This document shows positions 1-8,891 of a DNA stretch of 49,032 nucleotides, in pieces. The notes below the pieces were generated by a model. The model ran no database searches, had not been told where the DNA came from, and was given only the letters and a program-made list of their open reading frames with translations. Positions within the stretch are counted from its first letter, which is position 1. Each line of letters starts with the position of its first letter. The position numbers were made by a program, and so were the translations under genes. The DNA is from GCA-002862325 sp036339295 (lineage in GTDB: Bacteria; Planctomycetota; Phycisphaerae; Phycisphaerales; SM1A02), in the NCBI GenBank assembly GCA_036339295.1, contig JAYZBK010000163.1:1-49032 (forward strand), written 5' to 3'.

Positions 1-591
1 GGCGAGGTCCAGGACGTGGCGGACGGCGCCGGCGTCGGGAAGCCGCTCGCCGCCGCCGTCGACCAGCACCATCGCCACGGTGTCGCCGGGGAAGACGGCC
101 CGGCCGTCGACGGTCGCGGTGCGCGAGAGTGCGACCTCGAAGCGGGTGGACGTGACGGTCGGACCGCTCTGGAGCGCGAGGTCACCGTGCCAGATCTGGG
201 TGCCGCCGTTCGGGTTCGAGGTCGGGTTCGCGTAGAAGCGTCCCTCGCGATCGCCGAACACGAATCGGACCTCGGCGCCGATGCCCTCCGCCTGGAGGCC
301 GGTCGACGCGTCGTCGTCGGTGTCGAGCAGGAGCACGAGCTGGTTGTTCTCGGAGAGATCGAAGTCGACGGGGCTCTCGATCAGGCACTGGAACCAGCCG
401 GGTTCGTCGGCGCAGGTCAGCTTCACGAGATCGAGCGGGCCGTCGCCCTTCGGGTCGCGGTGGGCCACCGGCCGCTTCGACCAGTCGCCGAAGAGGCCTT
501 CGATCGTCACCGGGGGTGCGGCGATGGCCGCCGAACCGACAAGCCCGACCAGCAGGGCGGCGGTGACGGAATGATCAAGACGGAACGGCAT
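1..591 (-). CDS. Secreted protein of unknown function, 3' end outside window (partial)
   Basis: The first 197 codons of a gene that runs off the left edge are read on the minus strand. The product opens with an apparent signal peptide: MPFRLDHS, then a hydrophobic stretch, then AIAAPP at about residues 20-27. Next comes a beta-rich region with the phrases IEGLFGDWSKRP, LLDTDDDASTG and GAEVRFVFGDREG. A short 'GDW' opening followed by a small beta domain is often seen at the N-terminus of larger planctomycete exported proteins, but the rest is missing and I do not assign a function. The ATG at 589-591 is the only reasonable start because the signal peptide begins there. The gene lies downstream of the dockerin-like gene at 795-3725, separated by a strong hairpin, so it probably has its own transcription. 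Confidence 0.75.
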   Translation of the reverse strand, partial: MPFRLDHSVTAALLVGLVGSAAIAAPPVTIEGLFGDWSKRPVAHRDPKGDGPLDLVKLTCADEPGWFQCLIESPVDFDLSENNQLVLLLDTDDDASTGLQAEGIGAEVRFVFGDREGRFYANPTSNPNGGTQIWHGDLALQSGPTVTSTRFEVALSRTATVDGRAVFPGDTVAMVLVDGGGERLPDAGAVRHVLDLA

Positions 592-693
592 GCTCGGCTC
601 CTCGGCCGGACCCGACCGCCACGACGCGGGCGGATGGGGTGTCCGGACGGACTTCATGCTAGCCCGGGAACGCCCCGGAGCTGAGAAAGGGAT

Positions 694-728
694 CGCCCCC
701 GCGAAATCGAAGCGAATTCGCGGGGGCG
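694..728 (-). terminator. GC-rich hairpin after the dockerin-like gene
   Basis: The arms at 694-705 and 717-728 are perfect 12-bp reverse complements (CGCCCCCGCGAA and its partner) around an 11-base loop. Read on the minus strand, the stem is followed by a short pyrimidine run (CCCTTTCTC). It sits about 70 bases past the stop codon of the 795-3725 gene and before the start at 591. A factor-independent terminator is the simplest reading, although the T tract is weak. Confidence 0.6.
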
Positions 729-794
729 GATCGGAAGGCGACGGTCTGGCCGGCCGTCGCGAGGCTGGAAGGGGGGTGCGGTCCCGTCCGGGAC

Positions 795-3725
795 TCAGTC
801 GCACGACCCCCAGGACTTCAGGAGGGTGCCGAGGTCGACGCCGTTCACGACGCCGTCGCCGTTGAAGTCGGCGGGGCACGCCGCCGGGCAGGCGCCCCAC
901 TGGACGAAGAAGAGCCCGACGTCAGCGCCGTTCACCACGCCGTTCCCGTCGAAGTCGGCGGGACAGTCGTCCTCGCATTCGTCGGGAACGCCGTCGCCGT
1001 CGAGGTCGTCCGATGTCCCGTCGAGGATGTCGCAGGCGTCGAGGGTCGTGGTCAGGTTGCAGTCGCCGGGGAAGGTCGTGCCGTCGTGGGCGACGGCGCC
1101 GATCACGAAGTCGTAGAAGCTGAACTCGCTGAGGGTCTCGCCGCCGAGGTTCGCCAGGTCGACCGAGCCACCATCTGCGTCGAACACCAGCCAGCTCCGG
1201 GTGCCGTCGACGTCGTAGTCCAGCGCGATCGGGGACCCTCCGATCGGCGAGGTGTACCAGGCGCCGATGAAGAAGAAGTCGCCGGCGTCGCCGATGCGGG
1301 TCGGCGGGATCGGGACCCGAACGCTCGCGCCGCTGTAGACCTCGGTGGTGAAGGTCGCGACCTCGGCCAGGAGTTCGGCGTCGCCCGGTTCGCCGTCGCC
1401 GTCGGGATCGCTCCAGACCGCGACCTTCGCGTCCTGGCCGGGCCATGCGAGACCCCACGAGATGTCGATGGCCCCGACCCATTCAGCGCCCGCCGCCACC
1501 TCGTGCCTGGTGAGCCACGCGAACTCGGTCGGGCCGATGAGGTTCAGGTAGCTCTCGGCCTCGTCGTCGGCGAACGTGTAGATGGTGTCGAACACCGGAT
1601 CGCCGAACTGGCACTCGTCCGGGACGCCGTTCCCGTCGCAGTCGTCGCTCGTGCCCAGCTCGAGATCGAAGAAGTCGATCCGTCCGTTGCCGTTGCAGTC
1701 GTCGCAGGAGTCGGGGACGCCGTTGCCGTCCTCGTCGATCTCGTACCCGCTCGAGATGTCGCAGGGGTCGAGGATCCCGTTGCCGTTGCAGTCGCCGCCG
1801 AGATCGATCGCGCAGGAGTCGGGCACCCCGTCGCCGTCGCAGTCGTTCGAGAACGACTGGCAGACGTCGGGGATCGCATCGCCGTCGCAGTCCCCCAGGA
1901 AGCCGTCCGCGATCTCGAAGCCGTCGAGGACGCCGTTGCCGTTGCAGTCGCCGCACTCGTCGGGCCGACCGTCGCCGTCGACGTCGGGGCTCGTGCCCTC
2001 GAGGACGTCGCAGTCGTCCGGGACGCCGTTGTCGTTGCAGTCCAGGGCGGGGGCGTCGGTGACGGCCCGAATGAGCCAGTTGCCGGTCATGTAGCGGTTC
2101 TCGACGAGGCCGTACTCCTCCGAGAACGTCCGGAGATCGTCGAGGTCGACGGGATCGATGCTTCCGATCAACCAGGCGCGACCGCGGGTCGGATCGCCGA
2201 ACATGTCGAGCGAGGCGGGGAAGTCGCCGCCGCTGGGGTCGGTGTCGACCACCATCGCGAAACCGACGTAGAAGACCGCACCACGGTCGCCGACCGGGAT
2301 GTCGGGGACGGGAATCGTGAAGAACCCCTCTTCGTCGGTGGTGACGCCCTCGGCCGACCAGACGACCTGGGCGTCCGCGGGGTCGCCGTCGCCGTTCGGA
2401 TCGTTCCAGATGCCCGCGGTGTAGGGGATGCCGGGAGGCACGATGCCGAAGTCGGCCTCGATCGCCGAGACGATCGTGCCGTTCTCGTTCGCATTGAACC
2501 GTTGCAGCCACACCATGTTCGGGACGTCCGTGCGGACCGCGATGTAGGCGACGCCGGTCTCGTCGTAGCCGATGGTCGCGTCGCCCGCGACCTGGCACTC
2601 GTCGGGAAAGCCGTCGGGCTGGCAGTCGAGGCTCGTCGCGAGCGCGATGTCGCAGGCGTCCGGAACGCCGTTCCCGTTGCAGTCGGGGTCGCACTGGTCG
2701 GGGATGCCGTTGCCGTCGCAGTCGTTCTCGGCGACCTGGCAGGCGTCGGGCCGACCGTCCCCGTCGCAGTCGTCCTCGTCGCCGGCATCGATCTCGCACC
2801 CGTCGGGGATGCCGTTGTCGTTGCAGTCGCCTCCTCGATAGCGGGCGAGCAGGAGCTCGTCGGGAACGACACGGTCGAGGATGCGGACCTCGTCGACGTC
2901 GCCGCGAAGGAACTGGTTGAAGGTGCCGGCCGCGTTGGTGTGGGCGCCGATCAGCAGGGGACCGTCGTTGACGACGTGATCGGATCGATCGGGTCTCACC
3001 ACCGAGACCCGGCCATCGAGCGTGAACCGGATCTTGCCGGTGTCCGCGTCGAGGGAGACGGAGACATGGTGCCAGTCGTTGTCGCGGATCTGCAGGGCGC
3101 TGGTGGCGATCCAGGTGTCCGAGCCCGAACCGAAGAGGATCGCGATCTCGCGGCCGGTGAGGTCGGAGGTCTTGCCGTAGTTGCTGTCCGAGGTCACCGA
3201 GGCGTCGCCCGCCTGCACGAGCACGAGGTAGTCGGTGGTCGCGCCGCCCGCCGCCAGCTCCTTCTTCTGGACCAGCGTCTGTCGCTGGTTCGGGCCGTTG
3301 GTGTTCGAGAGCTGGTCGAGCCGGACCCAGGCCTCGATGGTGAAGCTCGATCCACCCAGCGAGAGGGCACCGGTCGGGTCCGGGACCAGGACCGAGCCGC
3401 CGCCGGCGATCCTCCGGGCCAGCAGGTTCTCCGCGTTGGTCTGGGGGATCTCGGCGGGCCCGATCGAGGAGATCGGCGCGGTGTCGTCGGTCGTGCCGTC
3501 GAGTCCCAGGGGTCCCGAGTCGGCGATCGTGGAACCCCCGAACTCCTCGAAGCGCCAGTAGGCGAGAGGCTCGACGCCACCGCGCTCGCAGTCGTCGATC
3601 ACGCCGTTCGCCTGGCAGTCGGGGGCGAGACCCTTGGCGATCTCGACGGCATCGTCGAGTCCGTTGCCGTTGCAGTCGACGATGCCGGGGAGCGCGGCGA
3701 GGAGGAGGATGGCCGGATCGAACAT
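795..3725 (-). CDS. Large secreted LamG / calcium-repeat protein with dockerin-like C-terminus
   Basis: This encodes about 976 residues with no recognised enzyme domain. A hydrophobic N-terminus (FDPAILLLAALPGIV) probably acts as an export signal. A LamG/concanavalin-like domain covers about residues 52-296 (AYWRFEE, FTIEAWVRLD, WHHVSVSLD, VDEVRILDR). Repeats of the DCDGNGIPDQCD type, acidic and Asn-rich like thrombospondin type-3 calcium-binding repeats, occupy about 300-380, 560-707 and 888-920. Between them lie two related beta domains at about 385-556 and 715-880. The C-terminus has two dockerin-like CPADFxGxGVVNG units, each ending in WG. The open frame continues upstream into the sugar kinase gene, so I chose the ATG at 3723-3725, the last Met before the hydrophobic stretch. 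The likely role is surface or matrix binding, which is inference. Confidence 0.8.
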   Translation of the reverse strand: MFDPAILLLAALPGIVDCNGNGLDDAVEIAKGLAPDCQANGVIDDCERGGVEPLAYWRFEEFGGSTIADSGPLGLDGTTDDTAPISSIGPAEIPQTNAENLLARRIAGGGSVLVPDPTGALSLGGSSFTIEAWVRLDQLSNTNGPNQRQTLVQKKELAAGGATTDYLVLVQAGDASVTSDSNYGKTSDLTGREIAILFGSGSDTWIATSALQIRDNDWHHVSVSLDADTGKIRFTLDGRVSVVRPDRSDHVVNDGPLLIGAHTNAAGTFNQFLRGDVDEVRILDRVVPDELLLARYRGGDCNDNGIPDGCEIDAGDEDDCDGDGRPDACQVAENDCDGNGIPDQCDPDCNGNGVPDACDIALATSLDCQPDGFPDECQVAGDATIGYDETGVAYIAVRTDVPNMVWLQRFNANENGTIVSAIEADFGIVPPGIPYTAGIWNDPNGDGDPADAQVVWSAEGVTTDEEGFFTIPVPDIPVGDRGAVFYVGFAMVVDTDPSGGDFPASLDMFGDPTRGRAWLIGSIDPVDLDDLRTFSEEYGLVENRYMTGNWLIRAVTDAPALDCNDNGVPDDCDVLEGTSPDVDGDGRPDECGDCNGNGVLDGFEIADGFLGDCDGDAIPDVCQSFSNDCDGDGVPDSCAIDLGGDCNGNGILDPCDISSGYEIDEDGNGVPDSCDDCNGNGRIDFFDLELGTSDDCDGNGVPDECQFGDPVFDTIYTFADDEAESYLNLIGPTEFAWLTRHEVAAGAEWVGAIDISWGLAWPGQDAKVAVWSDPDGDGEPGDAELLAEVATFTTEVYSGASVRVPIPPTRIGDAGDFFFIGAWYTSPIGGSPIALDYDVDGTRSWLVFDADGGSVDLANLGGETLSEFSFYDFVIGAVAHDGTTFPGDCNLTTTLDACDILDGTSDDLDGDGVPDECEDDCPADFDGNGVVNGADVGLFFVQWGACPAACPADFNGDGVVNGVDLGTLLKSWGSCD

Positions 3726-3787
3726 CGACGGAACCGATCTGCGACGGGGGAGGAGGGCGAGCCCGACCCGGTCGGGACGGACCCTCG

Positions 3788-3793
3788 AATATA
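3788..3793 (-). promoter_or_regulatory. Possible -10 box for the 795-3725 gene
   Basis: On the minus strand TATATT stands 62 bases before the chosen ATG, in otherwise very GC-rich sequence. A partial -35 candidate (TTCGCC) lies about 17 bases further upstream. This is a consensus match by eye only. Confidence 0.3.
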
Positions 3794-3858
3794 GATGGCG
3801 ACCGGGGCTCGGCGAACCGATTTCCGGCCATCGACCAAGGTTGTCGGGCGAAGCAGCC

Positions 3859-4569
3859 TCAGGCGCCGAGAATCGGCACGGTCTGCTCGTAGCGATCGTC
3901 CTGCCAGACCTTGAAGCCGCCCAGGAAGGCGTTGCTGTTCTCCCCGAGCCGGACGTAGGCGGGGATCTCGTCGGCGTGCTTCTGGAGCTTCTTCGTGTTC
4001 CCGCCGCCGAGGACGATCTCGTCCGGCAGCAGCCCGGCATGCATGATCTCGACGACCTGCCAGACCTCGCGTCGCCAGTCCTTGCTGCCGAGATCCTCGC
4101 GTCGGGACTCGCCCACCCACTCCTCGAAGGTGTGGCCGCCCTTGAACGGCAAGTGACCGAGTTCCATCGGAAGCACCATGTGGTGCGCGATCATGCAGGT
4201 GCCGAGGCCGGTGCCGAGACCGAGGAAGAGCATCTTCCCCTCGTCGGCATAGCTGCCGATCGCCTGCATCGCGGCGTCGTTCAGCAGGCGGACCTGCTTG
4301 TCGGGGAAGGCGGCGGCGAAGTCGAAGTCGGCCCATCCGTCGCCGAGGTTGACGGGCGACTTGATGACCCGCCCGGCCTTGATGGGGGCGGGCAGGCCGA
4401 TCGTCACGACGTCGTAGCTGTCCGCGGGACGCATCTCGTCGATGGCCTTCCGCATGGCATCGGGCGTGAAGTCGGGACCGCTGGCGACCTTTCGCTTGTC
4501 GTCGGGGGTCTCGCCCTCGAGGAGGGTCTTGATGTTCGTGCCACCGATGTCGACGGAGAGGATGCGCAT
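3859..4569 (-). CDS. ROK-family sugar kinase, polyphosphate-glucokinase-like
   Basis: The 236-residue product is a cytoplasmic kinase of the ROK/hexokinase fold, expected to phosphorylate glucose or a related sugar with ATP or polyphosphate. The phosphate-binding loop DIGGTNIKTLL is at residues 7-17. The sugar-binding and catalytic region is visible as IGLPAPIKAG and LLNDAAMQAIG, the Asp being the expected general base. A second nucleotide motif is FLGLGTGLGT, and MELGHLPFKGG matches the ELGH segment. The CxxGCxGCxE-like zinc motif of classical ROK repressors and kinases is absent, and the length and ELGH pattern fit PPGK-like proteins better. It is transcribed divergently from the aldehyde dehydrogenase at 4672, with a gap of only about 100 bases. 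The exact sugar and phosphate donor are not shown by sequence. Confidence 0.8.
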   Translation of the reverse strand: MRILSVDIGGTNIKTLLEGETPDDKRKVASGPDFTPDAMRKAIDEMRPADSYDVVTIGLPAPIKAGRVIKSPVNLGDGWADFDFAAAFPDKQVRLLNDAAMQAIGSYADEGKMLFLGLGTGLGTCMIAHHMVLPMELGHLPFKGGHTFEEWVGESRREDLGSKDWRREVWQVVEIMHAGLLPDEIVLGGGNTKKLQKHADEIPAYVRLGENSNAFLGGFKVWQDDRYEQTVPILGA

Positions 4570-4671
4570 GCCCGCAGGGTATCTGGAGGCCCATTCCCAT
4601 GTCCTCGACCACGGTCCCGGACGGGCCGGTCGCCGCGGTCCGGTAGGATCATCGGAGTCCCCGGAGACGCC

Positions 4672-6123
4672 ATGCAGGAACGACACACGATCGACTGGAC
4701 CGACGCCCCCGCCCCCGAGACCACGAAGGTCTCGATCGAGGAACGACACCGACTCTTCATCGACGGTCGATGGGTCGCCTCGCGTGGCCGCAAGTCGTTC
4801 GAGACGGTCAACCCCTCGAACGAAGTCGTGCTCAGCCGATGCGACCAGGCCAACGCCGCCGACGTCGACGCCGCGGTCGCCGCCGCACGAAAGGCGTTCC
4901 GAGGCTGGTCCCGGACGAAGCCGCTCGAGCGGGCCAAGTACCTCTATCGAATCGCCCGTCGGATCCAGGAGCGGGCCCGCGAGCTCGCGATCCTCGAGAC
5001 GATGGACGGCGGCAAGCCGATCCGGGAGAGCCGCGACGTCGACCTCCCCCTCGTCGCCCAGCACTTCTTCCACCACGCGGGCTGGTGCGACAAGCTTCGC
5101 TACGCCTTCCCCGGCGCGATCGATCCCAAGCCGGTCGGCGTCTGCGGCCAGGTCATCCCGTGGAACTTCCCGCTCCTCATGCTCGCGTGGAAGATCGCCC
5201 CGGCCCTCGCCTGCGGGAACACCGTGGTCCTCAAGCCCGCCGAGACCACGCCGTTGACCGCCCTGCGGTTCGCGGAGATCTGCGCCGAATGCGAGCTGCC
5301 TCCCGGCGTCGTCAACATCGTGACCGGGGCCGGCGAGACCGGACGGCTCCTCGTCGAGCATCCCGACGTCGACAAGGTCGCGTTCACCGGGTCGACCGAG
5401 GTCGGCAAGGCGATCGCCGCCTCGTGTGCAGGCACCGGAAAGCGACTCACGCTCGAGCTCGGCGGCAAGAGCCCGAACATCGTCTTCGCCGACGCCTCGA
5501 TCGACCAGGCGATCGAAGGCATCGTCCAGGGCATCTGGTTCAACCAGGGCCACGTCTGCTGCGCCGGAAGCCGGCTCTTCGTCGAGGAACCGGTGCTGGA
5601 GGAGGTCGTCACGAAGCTCGAGCGGCGGCTCGAGACCCTTCGCGTGGGCGATCCGCTCGACAAGAACACCGACGTCGGGGCGATCAACTCCGCCGGCCAG
5701 CTCGAGACGATCCGCGGCTACCTCGATCGCGGCGTGGACGAGGGCGCGGTCCGGCACGAACCGAACACCTGCAAGCTGCCTTCGAAGGGCTTCTGGTGCC
5801 GACCGACGTTCCTGACCGGGGTCCAGCCGAGCCACGTCGTGGCCCGGGAGGAGATCTTCGGGCCGGTGCTCGCGGTCATGAGCTTCCGGACGCCCGAGGA
5901 GGCGATCCGCCGGGCGAACGACTCCCGCTTCGGGCTTGCCGCCGGCGTCTGGACGGACAAGGGCAGCAAGATCTTCGACGTGGCGAGTCGACTTCAGGCC
6001 GGGGTCGTCTGGCTCAACACCTACAACCGATTCGATGCGACGAGCCCGTTCGGCGGCGTGAAGGAGAGTGGATTCGGCCGCGAGGGCGGGCTCCACGGAC
6101 TCCGCGGCTACCTGAAGCTCTGA
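4672..6123 (+). CDS. Aldehyde dehydrogenase, NAD(P)-dependent
   Basis: The 483-residue product is a full-length soluble ALDH that oxidises an aldehyde to the acid. Visible motifs are the cofactor-binding VIPWNFPLLM, VLKPAETTPLTA and FTGSTEVGKAI, the general-base region LELGGKSPNIVF, the catalytic Cys in FNQGHVCCAGSR, and EEIFGPVLAVM followed by SPFGGVKESGFGREGG near the C-terminus. The reading frame extends far upstream as an antisense artefact. The ATG at 4672 begins the family-length protein (MQERHTIDW). Its relatives are commonly paired with a second, shorter ALDH-like gene and deoC, and both are present nearby (8892-9782 and 10833-11759). This suggests a role in disposing of acetaldehyde or another aldehyde from deoxyribose-phosphate-type cleavage. 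That assignment is inference. Confidence 0.92.
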   Translation: MQERHTIDWTDAPAPETTKVSIEERHRLFIDGRWVASRGRKSFETVNPSNEVVLSRCDQANAADVDAAVAAARKAFRGWSRTKPLERAKYLYRIARRIQERARELAILETMDGGKPIRESRDVDLPLVAQHFFHHAGWCDKLRYAFPGAIDPKPVGVCGQVIPWNFPLLMLAWKIAPALACGNTVVLKPAETTPLTALRFAEICAECELPPGVVNIVTGAGETGRLLVEHPDVDKVAFTGSTEVGKAIAASCAGTGKRLTLELGGKSPNIVFADASIDQAIEGIVQGIWFNQGHVCCAGSRLFVEEPVLEEVVTKLERRLETLRVGDPLDKNTDVGAINSAGQLETIRGYLDRGVDEGAVRHEPNTCKLPSKGFWCRPTFLTGVQPSHVVAREEIFGPVLAVMSFRTPEEAIRRANDSRFGLAAGVWTDKGSKIFDVASRLQAGVVWLNTYNRFDATSPFGGVKESGFGREGGLHGLRGYLKL

Positions 6124-6177
6124 GTCCCGCCGGGGTGCGGCGTCCCTCCTACCCGGGGCGGCGGCCGGGGCCGTCCA

Positions 6178-6993
6178 TCACGGTCGAGCGATGAAGCTCG
6201 CACCGACGAGCAGGTCGTCGGGGACGGCCCGGGTGAATCCCTCGCACCATGCCAGGCAACGTTCGCGCCCCTCGTCGGAGAGGACGTCGGTCTCGTCGAA
6301 CCGGAAGACGAGCACCTGTTCGATGAACTCGATCATCGGCTTGAGCGACTGGGACTGGAGGTACTCGATCGTCCGCTGGTCGATCCGTTCGAAGGCCCGG
6401 GCGGCGTCCCGGCTGTCGACCTTCCAGGCGCGGTTGAAGTCGTCCGATTCGAACTCGACGCGATGCCGACCATCCAGCTTCGGAAGCAGGCCGGCGCGAT
6501 CGGCGGGGACGATCGTGGTGTCGGGGCACGATCCGGCGACGTGGACGATCAGGTGTCCCACGATCCGCTTGCGGGAGTCGTTGTTCCTCGGGGCCCGGAT
6601 CGCCCAGAGGGCGGGCGTCGACTCGTCGTCCCTGGCGAGGACGTCGCCCCAGTGACCGGGGGCGAGGAACACGTGCGATGCCCGCACCGCCGACTCGAAG
6701 TCGACGACGCCTCGACCCCAGGGGGCGTGCGGCCCCAGCCAGGTCCAGCCGTGCGACCGGCACCACCGCTTCAATCGGTTGGCCGTCGAGAGCCTTCTCC
6801 GGACGGTGAACCAGGCGATCGCCGCGCCGGCGACCGCACCCACGATTCCCAGGGTGATCTCGGACGCGTCGCCCAGGCGATGACTCGCCGCGTCCGAGGC
6901 GCCGATGAATCCCCCGAGGATCGCGCCGACCACGATGCTGGCGGCCATGGCCCGGGCCGTGAACGACGTCTCCACCTGGGATGGGTCAGGCAT
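6178..6993 (-). CDS. Membrane protein of unknown function, paralogue of the next gene
   Basis: The product is 271 residues. Two hydrophobic segments lie near the N-terminus (about 14-33 and 46-64), followed by a cytosolic-looking soluble domain. It shares with the neighbour at 7087-8007 the order WCRSHGW, VDFES, RVEFESDDFNRAWKV and TIEYL, so the two are clearly tandem paralogues. The 'FES.xFNRxWKV...' pattern resembles DUF3137-type and related uncharacterised domains often found beside LemA, and a lemA gene follows at 8197. I see no catalytic motif and assign no function. No convincing ribosome-binding site precedes the ATG at 6993. The gene is convergent with the aldehyde dehydrogenase that ends at 6123. 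Confidence 0.72.
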   Translation of the reverse strand: MPDPSQVETSFTARAMAASIVVGAILGGFIGASDAASHRLGDASEITLGIVGAVAGAAIAWFTVRRRLSTANRLKRWCRSHGWTWLGPHAPWGRGVVDFESAVRASHVFLAPGHWGDVLARDDESTPALWAIRAPRNNDSRKRIVGHLIVHVAGSCPDTTIVPADRAGLLPKLDGRHRVEFESDDFNRAWKVDSRDAARAFERIDQRTIEYLQSQSLKPMIEFIEQVLVFRFDETDVLSDEGRERCLAWCEGFTRAVPDDLLVGASFIARP

Positions 6994-7086
6994 GGCGGGA
7001 TCGCGGCGTGGGGGTCTCGAAGGGAATCGGGGTCCGAAGGCGCGACGAGGTTGGAGCCGGATCGGCTTCGCTCGTCGGCGTCATGG

Positions 7087-8007
7087 TCACGCGGATTCCG
7101 AAGCGGAACTCGGCGAGCTCAGGAGATCGCAGCAGGGAACGAGGTCGTCGGGCATCGTCCGGAGCAGCGACTCCATCCACCGGAGGACCGTGAACCTGGT
7201 TCGCGGCTCCGTCGGATCGAACCTCGTGTGGTCGTACCGGAGGATCAGGAGATCGCCCGCGATCTCGATCGCGGGCATCTCCCGCGGATTCGTGTTGCCG
7301 AGAAACTCGATGGTCTCCTCATCCAGGATGGCGGAAGCCTCCCGGGCGTCGTCGGCGTAGACCTTCCAGTGCCGATTGAAGTCCGCCGATTCGAATTCGA
7401 CCCGCGATCGGTTCGAAACGAGGTTCTTGAGGTCGATGACCTTCTCGGGGAGGATCAGCAGCGAGGGGTGGGACCTTCCGGTGCGGACCACGACGAAGAG
7501 GGACCGCTTTCGGTCGTCGTCGGCGTCACCGGTGGCCATCAGGATCTCCTGAATGCTCCGTGCTCCGTACATCGCGGGATGGTCCGGGTCGTCGCGGACC
7601 ATGGAGCCGCTCCATCCGCCACGCTTCCAGAGGAGATTCGAGTGCTTCAGCGGCGACTCGAAGTCGAAGCCGTCATGCGTGAACGGGGATCGGTTTCCGA
7701 GCCGGATCCAGCCGTGGCGCCGGCACCAGTCGCGCTCCTCGTTGCGAGTCCGGGCATTCGTTTTGGCCGCGAACCAGGCGAGGACGGCACCGAGCGCCAA
7801 TCCGAGGGTCGTGGTGAAGATCGTCAGGATCCACCCCCCGGTGGTTCCGGGATCCGGTGGTCCGTCCGAGGCGTTTCCCTGCGAGATGCCCAGGCCCGCG
7901 GCGTATCCCAGAATCGCACCGACGAGTGCGCCGAGGACCGACCAGGCCGCACCCTTCGGTGAGCTGAAGGACTCGTCGGTCTGGGAAGGATCCTGGTGCT
8001 TGTTCAT
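7087..8007 (-). CDS. Membrane protein of unknown function, LemA-associated paralogue
   Basis: The product is 306 residues. A short polar N-terminus (MNKHQDPSQTDESF) is followed by two transmembrane segments at about 20-42 and 56-80. The soluble domain contains WCRRHGW, FDFESPLKH, LLILPEKVIDL, RVEFESADFNRHWKV and ETIEFL. It is a tandem paralogue of the 6178-6993 product, with a 93-base gap between them, and lies downstream of lemA in the same direction. It resembles DUF3137-like proteins by eye only. The conserved FNRxWKV core suggests that both copies keep the same fold, while the N-terminal loops and the length between the membrane helices have diverged. Function is unknown. Confidence 0.72.
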   Translation of the reverse strand: MNKHQDPSQTDESFSSPKGAAWSVLGALVGAILGYAAGLGISQGNASDGPPDPGTTGGWILTIFTTTLGLALGAVLAWFAAKTNARTRNEERDWCRRHGWIRLGNRSPFTHDGFDFESPLKHSNLLWKRGGWSGSMVRDDPDHPAMYGARSIQEILMATGDADDDRKRSLFVVVRTGRSHPSLLILPEKVIDLKNLVSNRSRVEFESADFNRHWKVYADDAREASAILDEETIEFLGNTNPREMPAIEIAGDLLILRYDHTRFDPTEPRTRFTVLRWMESLLRTMPDDLVPCCDLLSSPSSASESA

Positions 8008-8196
8008 GGTCGGGGGGTCCTCGATGAATCACGTGGTGGGAGGGAGAGGAAGGGGTCGTACAACGCGCGCATGGCGGCTCGGAAAAGGGACATCTTCTGC
8101 ATCGGATTGGCGGGTCCGGCCCGAGGGAAGCCCTCGACCCATCGCAGCGAGGCTTCTCGAGCCTCCTCGGAATCCTCCCGCGGGTCGTGGATCGAA

Positions 8197-8817
8197 TCAG
8201 GAGAAGTCGGTCGCGTCGACCGCGATCGCTTCCCGATCGCCGGCGGCCGCCTCGAAGAAGGAGAACTCGGTCGACTGGAATCCGAACATGCCGGCGAGGA
8301 CGTTGTTCGGGAACGTCATGGTGCTCTGCCGGAACGACCGGACGTTCGCGTTGTAGAAGCGCCGCGCCCGGGCGACCCGGGTCTCCGTCTCCGAGAGCTC
8401 CTTCTGGAGCTCCATGAAGTTCTGGTTCGCCTTGAGGTCGGGATACGCCTCGGCCGTCGCGATCAGCTTGCCGACGGAGCCCTCGAGCATGTTCTCGACC
8501 CCGGCTCGCTTGTCGGGGCTCTCGTCCCGCGCGCCGACCGCCTGATTGCGGAGCTCGGTGACCTTCTCGAAGAGGTCCTTCTCGTGGGACGCGTATCCCT
8601 TGACGGTCGAGACGAGGTTCGGGATGAGATCGTGTCGTCGCTGGAGCTCGGTGTCGATGTCCGACCACGACTCCTTGCAGGTCACCCGGAGTCGCACGAG
8701 GCGGTTGTAGATCGAGACGACCGCGATCACCACCACCAGCACGACGGCGGCGACGAGGCCGGCGCCCACCAGGACGCCCGAGACTCCGATCATGGACATG
8801 GGGGCGATGTCGAGCAT
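8197..8817 (-). CDS. lemA: LemA family membrane protein
   Basis: The 206-residue product is a LemA protein. It has one N-terminal membrane helix (about residues 11-37) followed by a long helical bundle outside the membrane. Diagnostic stretches are YNRLVRLR, ESWSDIDTELQRRHDLIPN, LVSTVKGYASHE, YPDLKANQNFMELQKEL, VARARRFYNANV and FPNNVLAGMFGF. The ATG at 8815-8817 is supported by AGGAGGA a few bases upstream. LemA proteins are widespread and their biochemical role is not settled; they often sit beside TPM-domain, GIDE-like or DUF3137-like genes. Here the two paralogous membrane proteins at 7087-8007 and 6178-6993 follow in the same direction, which suggests a functional set. Confidence 0.93.
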   Translation of the reverse strand: MLDIAPMSMIGVSGVLVGAGLVAAVVLVVVIAVVSIYNRLVRLRVTCKESWSDIDTELQRRHDLIPNLVSTVKGYASHEKDLFEKVTELRNQAVGARDESPDKRAGVENMLEGSVGKLIATAEAYPDLKANQNFMELQKELSETETRVARARRFYNANVRSFRQSTMTFPNNVLAGMFGFQSTEFSFFEAAAGDREAIAVDATDFS

Positions 8818-8891
8818 GGTTCCTCCTCTGGTCTGGGTGACTTGATCGACGAAGAGAGTACCATTTCGGGCAACCCACTCCGGAGCACCGC

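Noticed and set aside
1600..2830. Apparent nucleotide tandem repeats (GTCGCAGTCG... type)
   Set aside because: They encode the DCDGNGxPD calcium-repeat motifs of the LamG protein and are not a CRISPR array or satellite; spacing varies and the repeats are degenerate.
1086..3794. A 902-residue open frame on the plus strand opposite the LamG protein
   Set aside because: It is an antisense shadow of the DCNGNG repeats in GC-rich DNA. The product is a run of Val/Asp/Ala with no domain, and the minus-strand protein has clear domains.
3634..4671. Upstream extension of the aldehyde dehydrogenase frame
   Set aside because: The extra residues have no family similarity and lie opposite the sugar kinase; the protein has its proper length from 4672.
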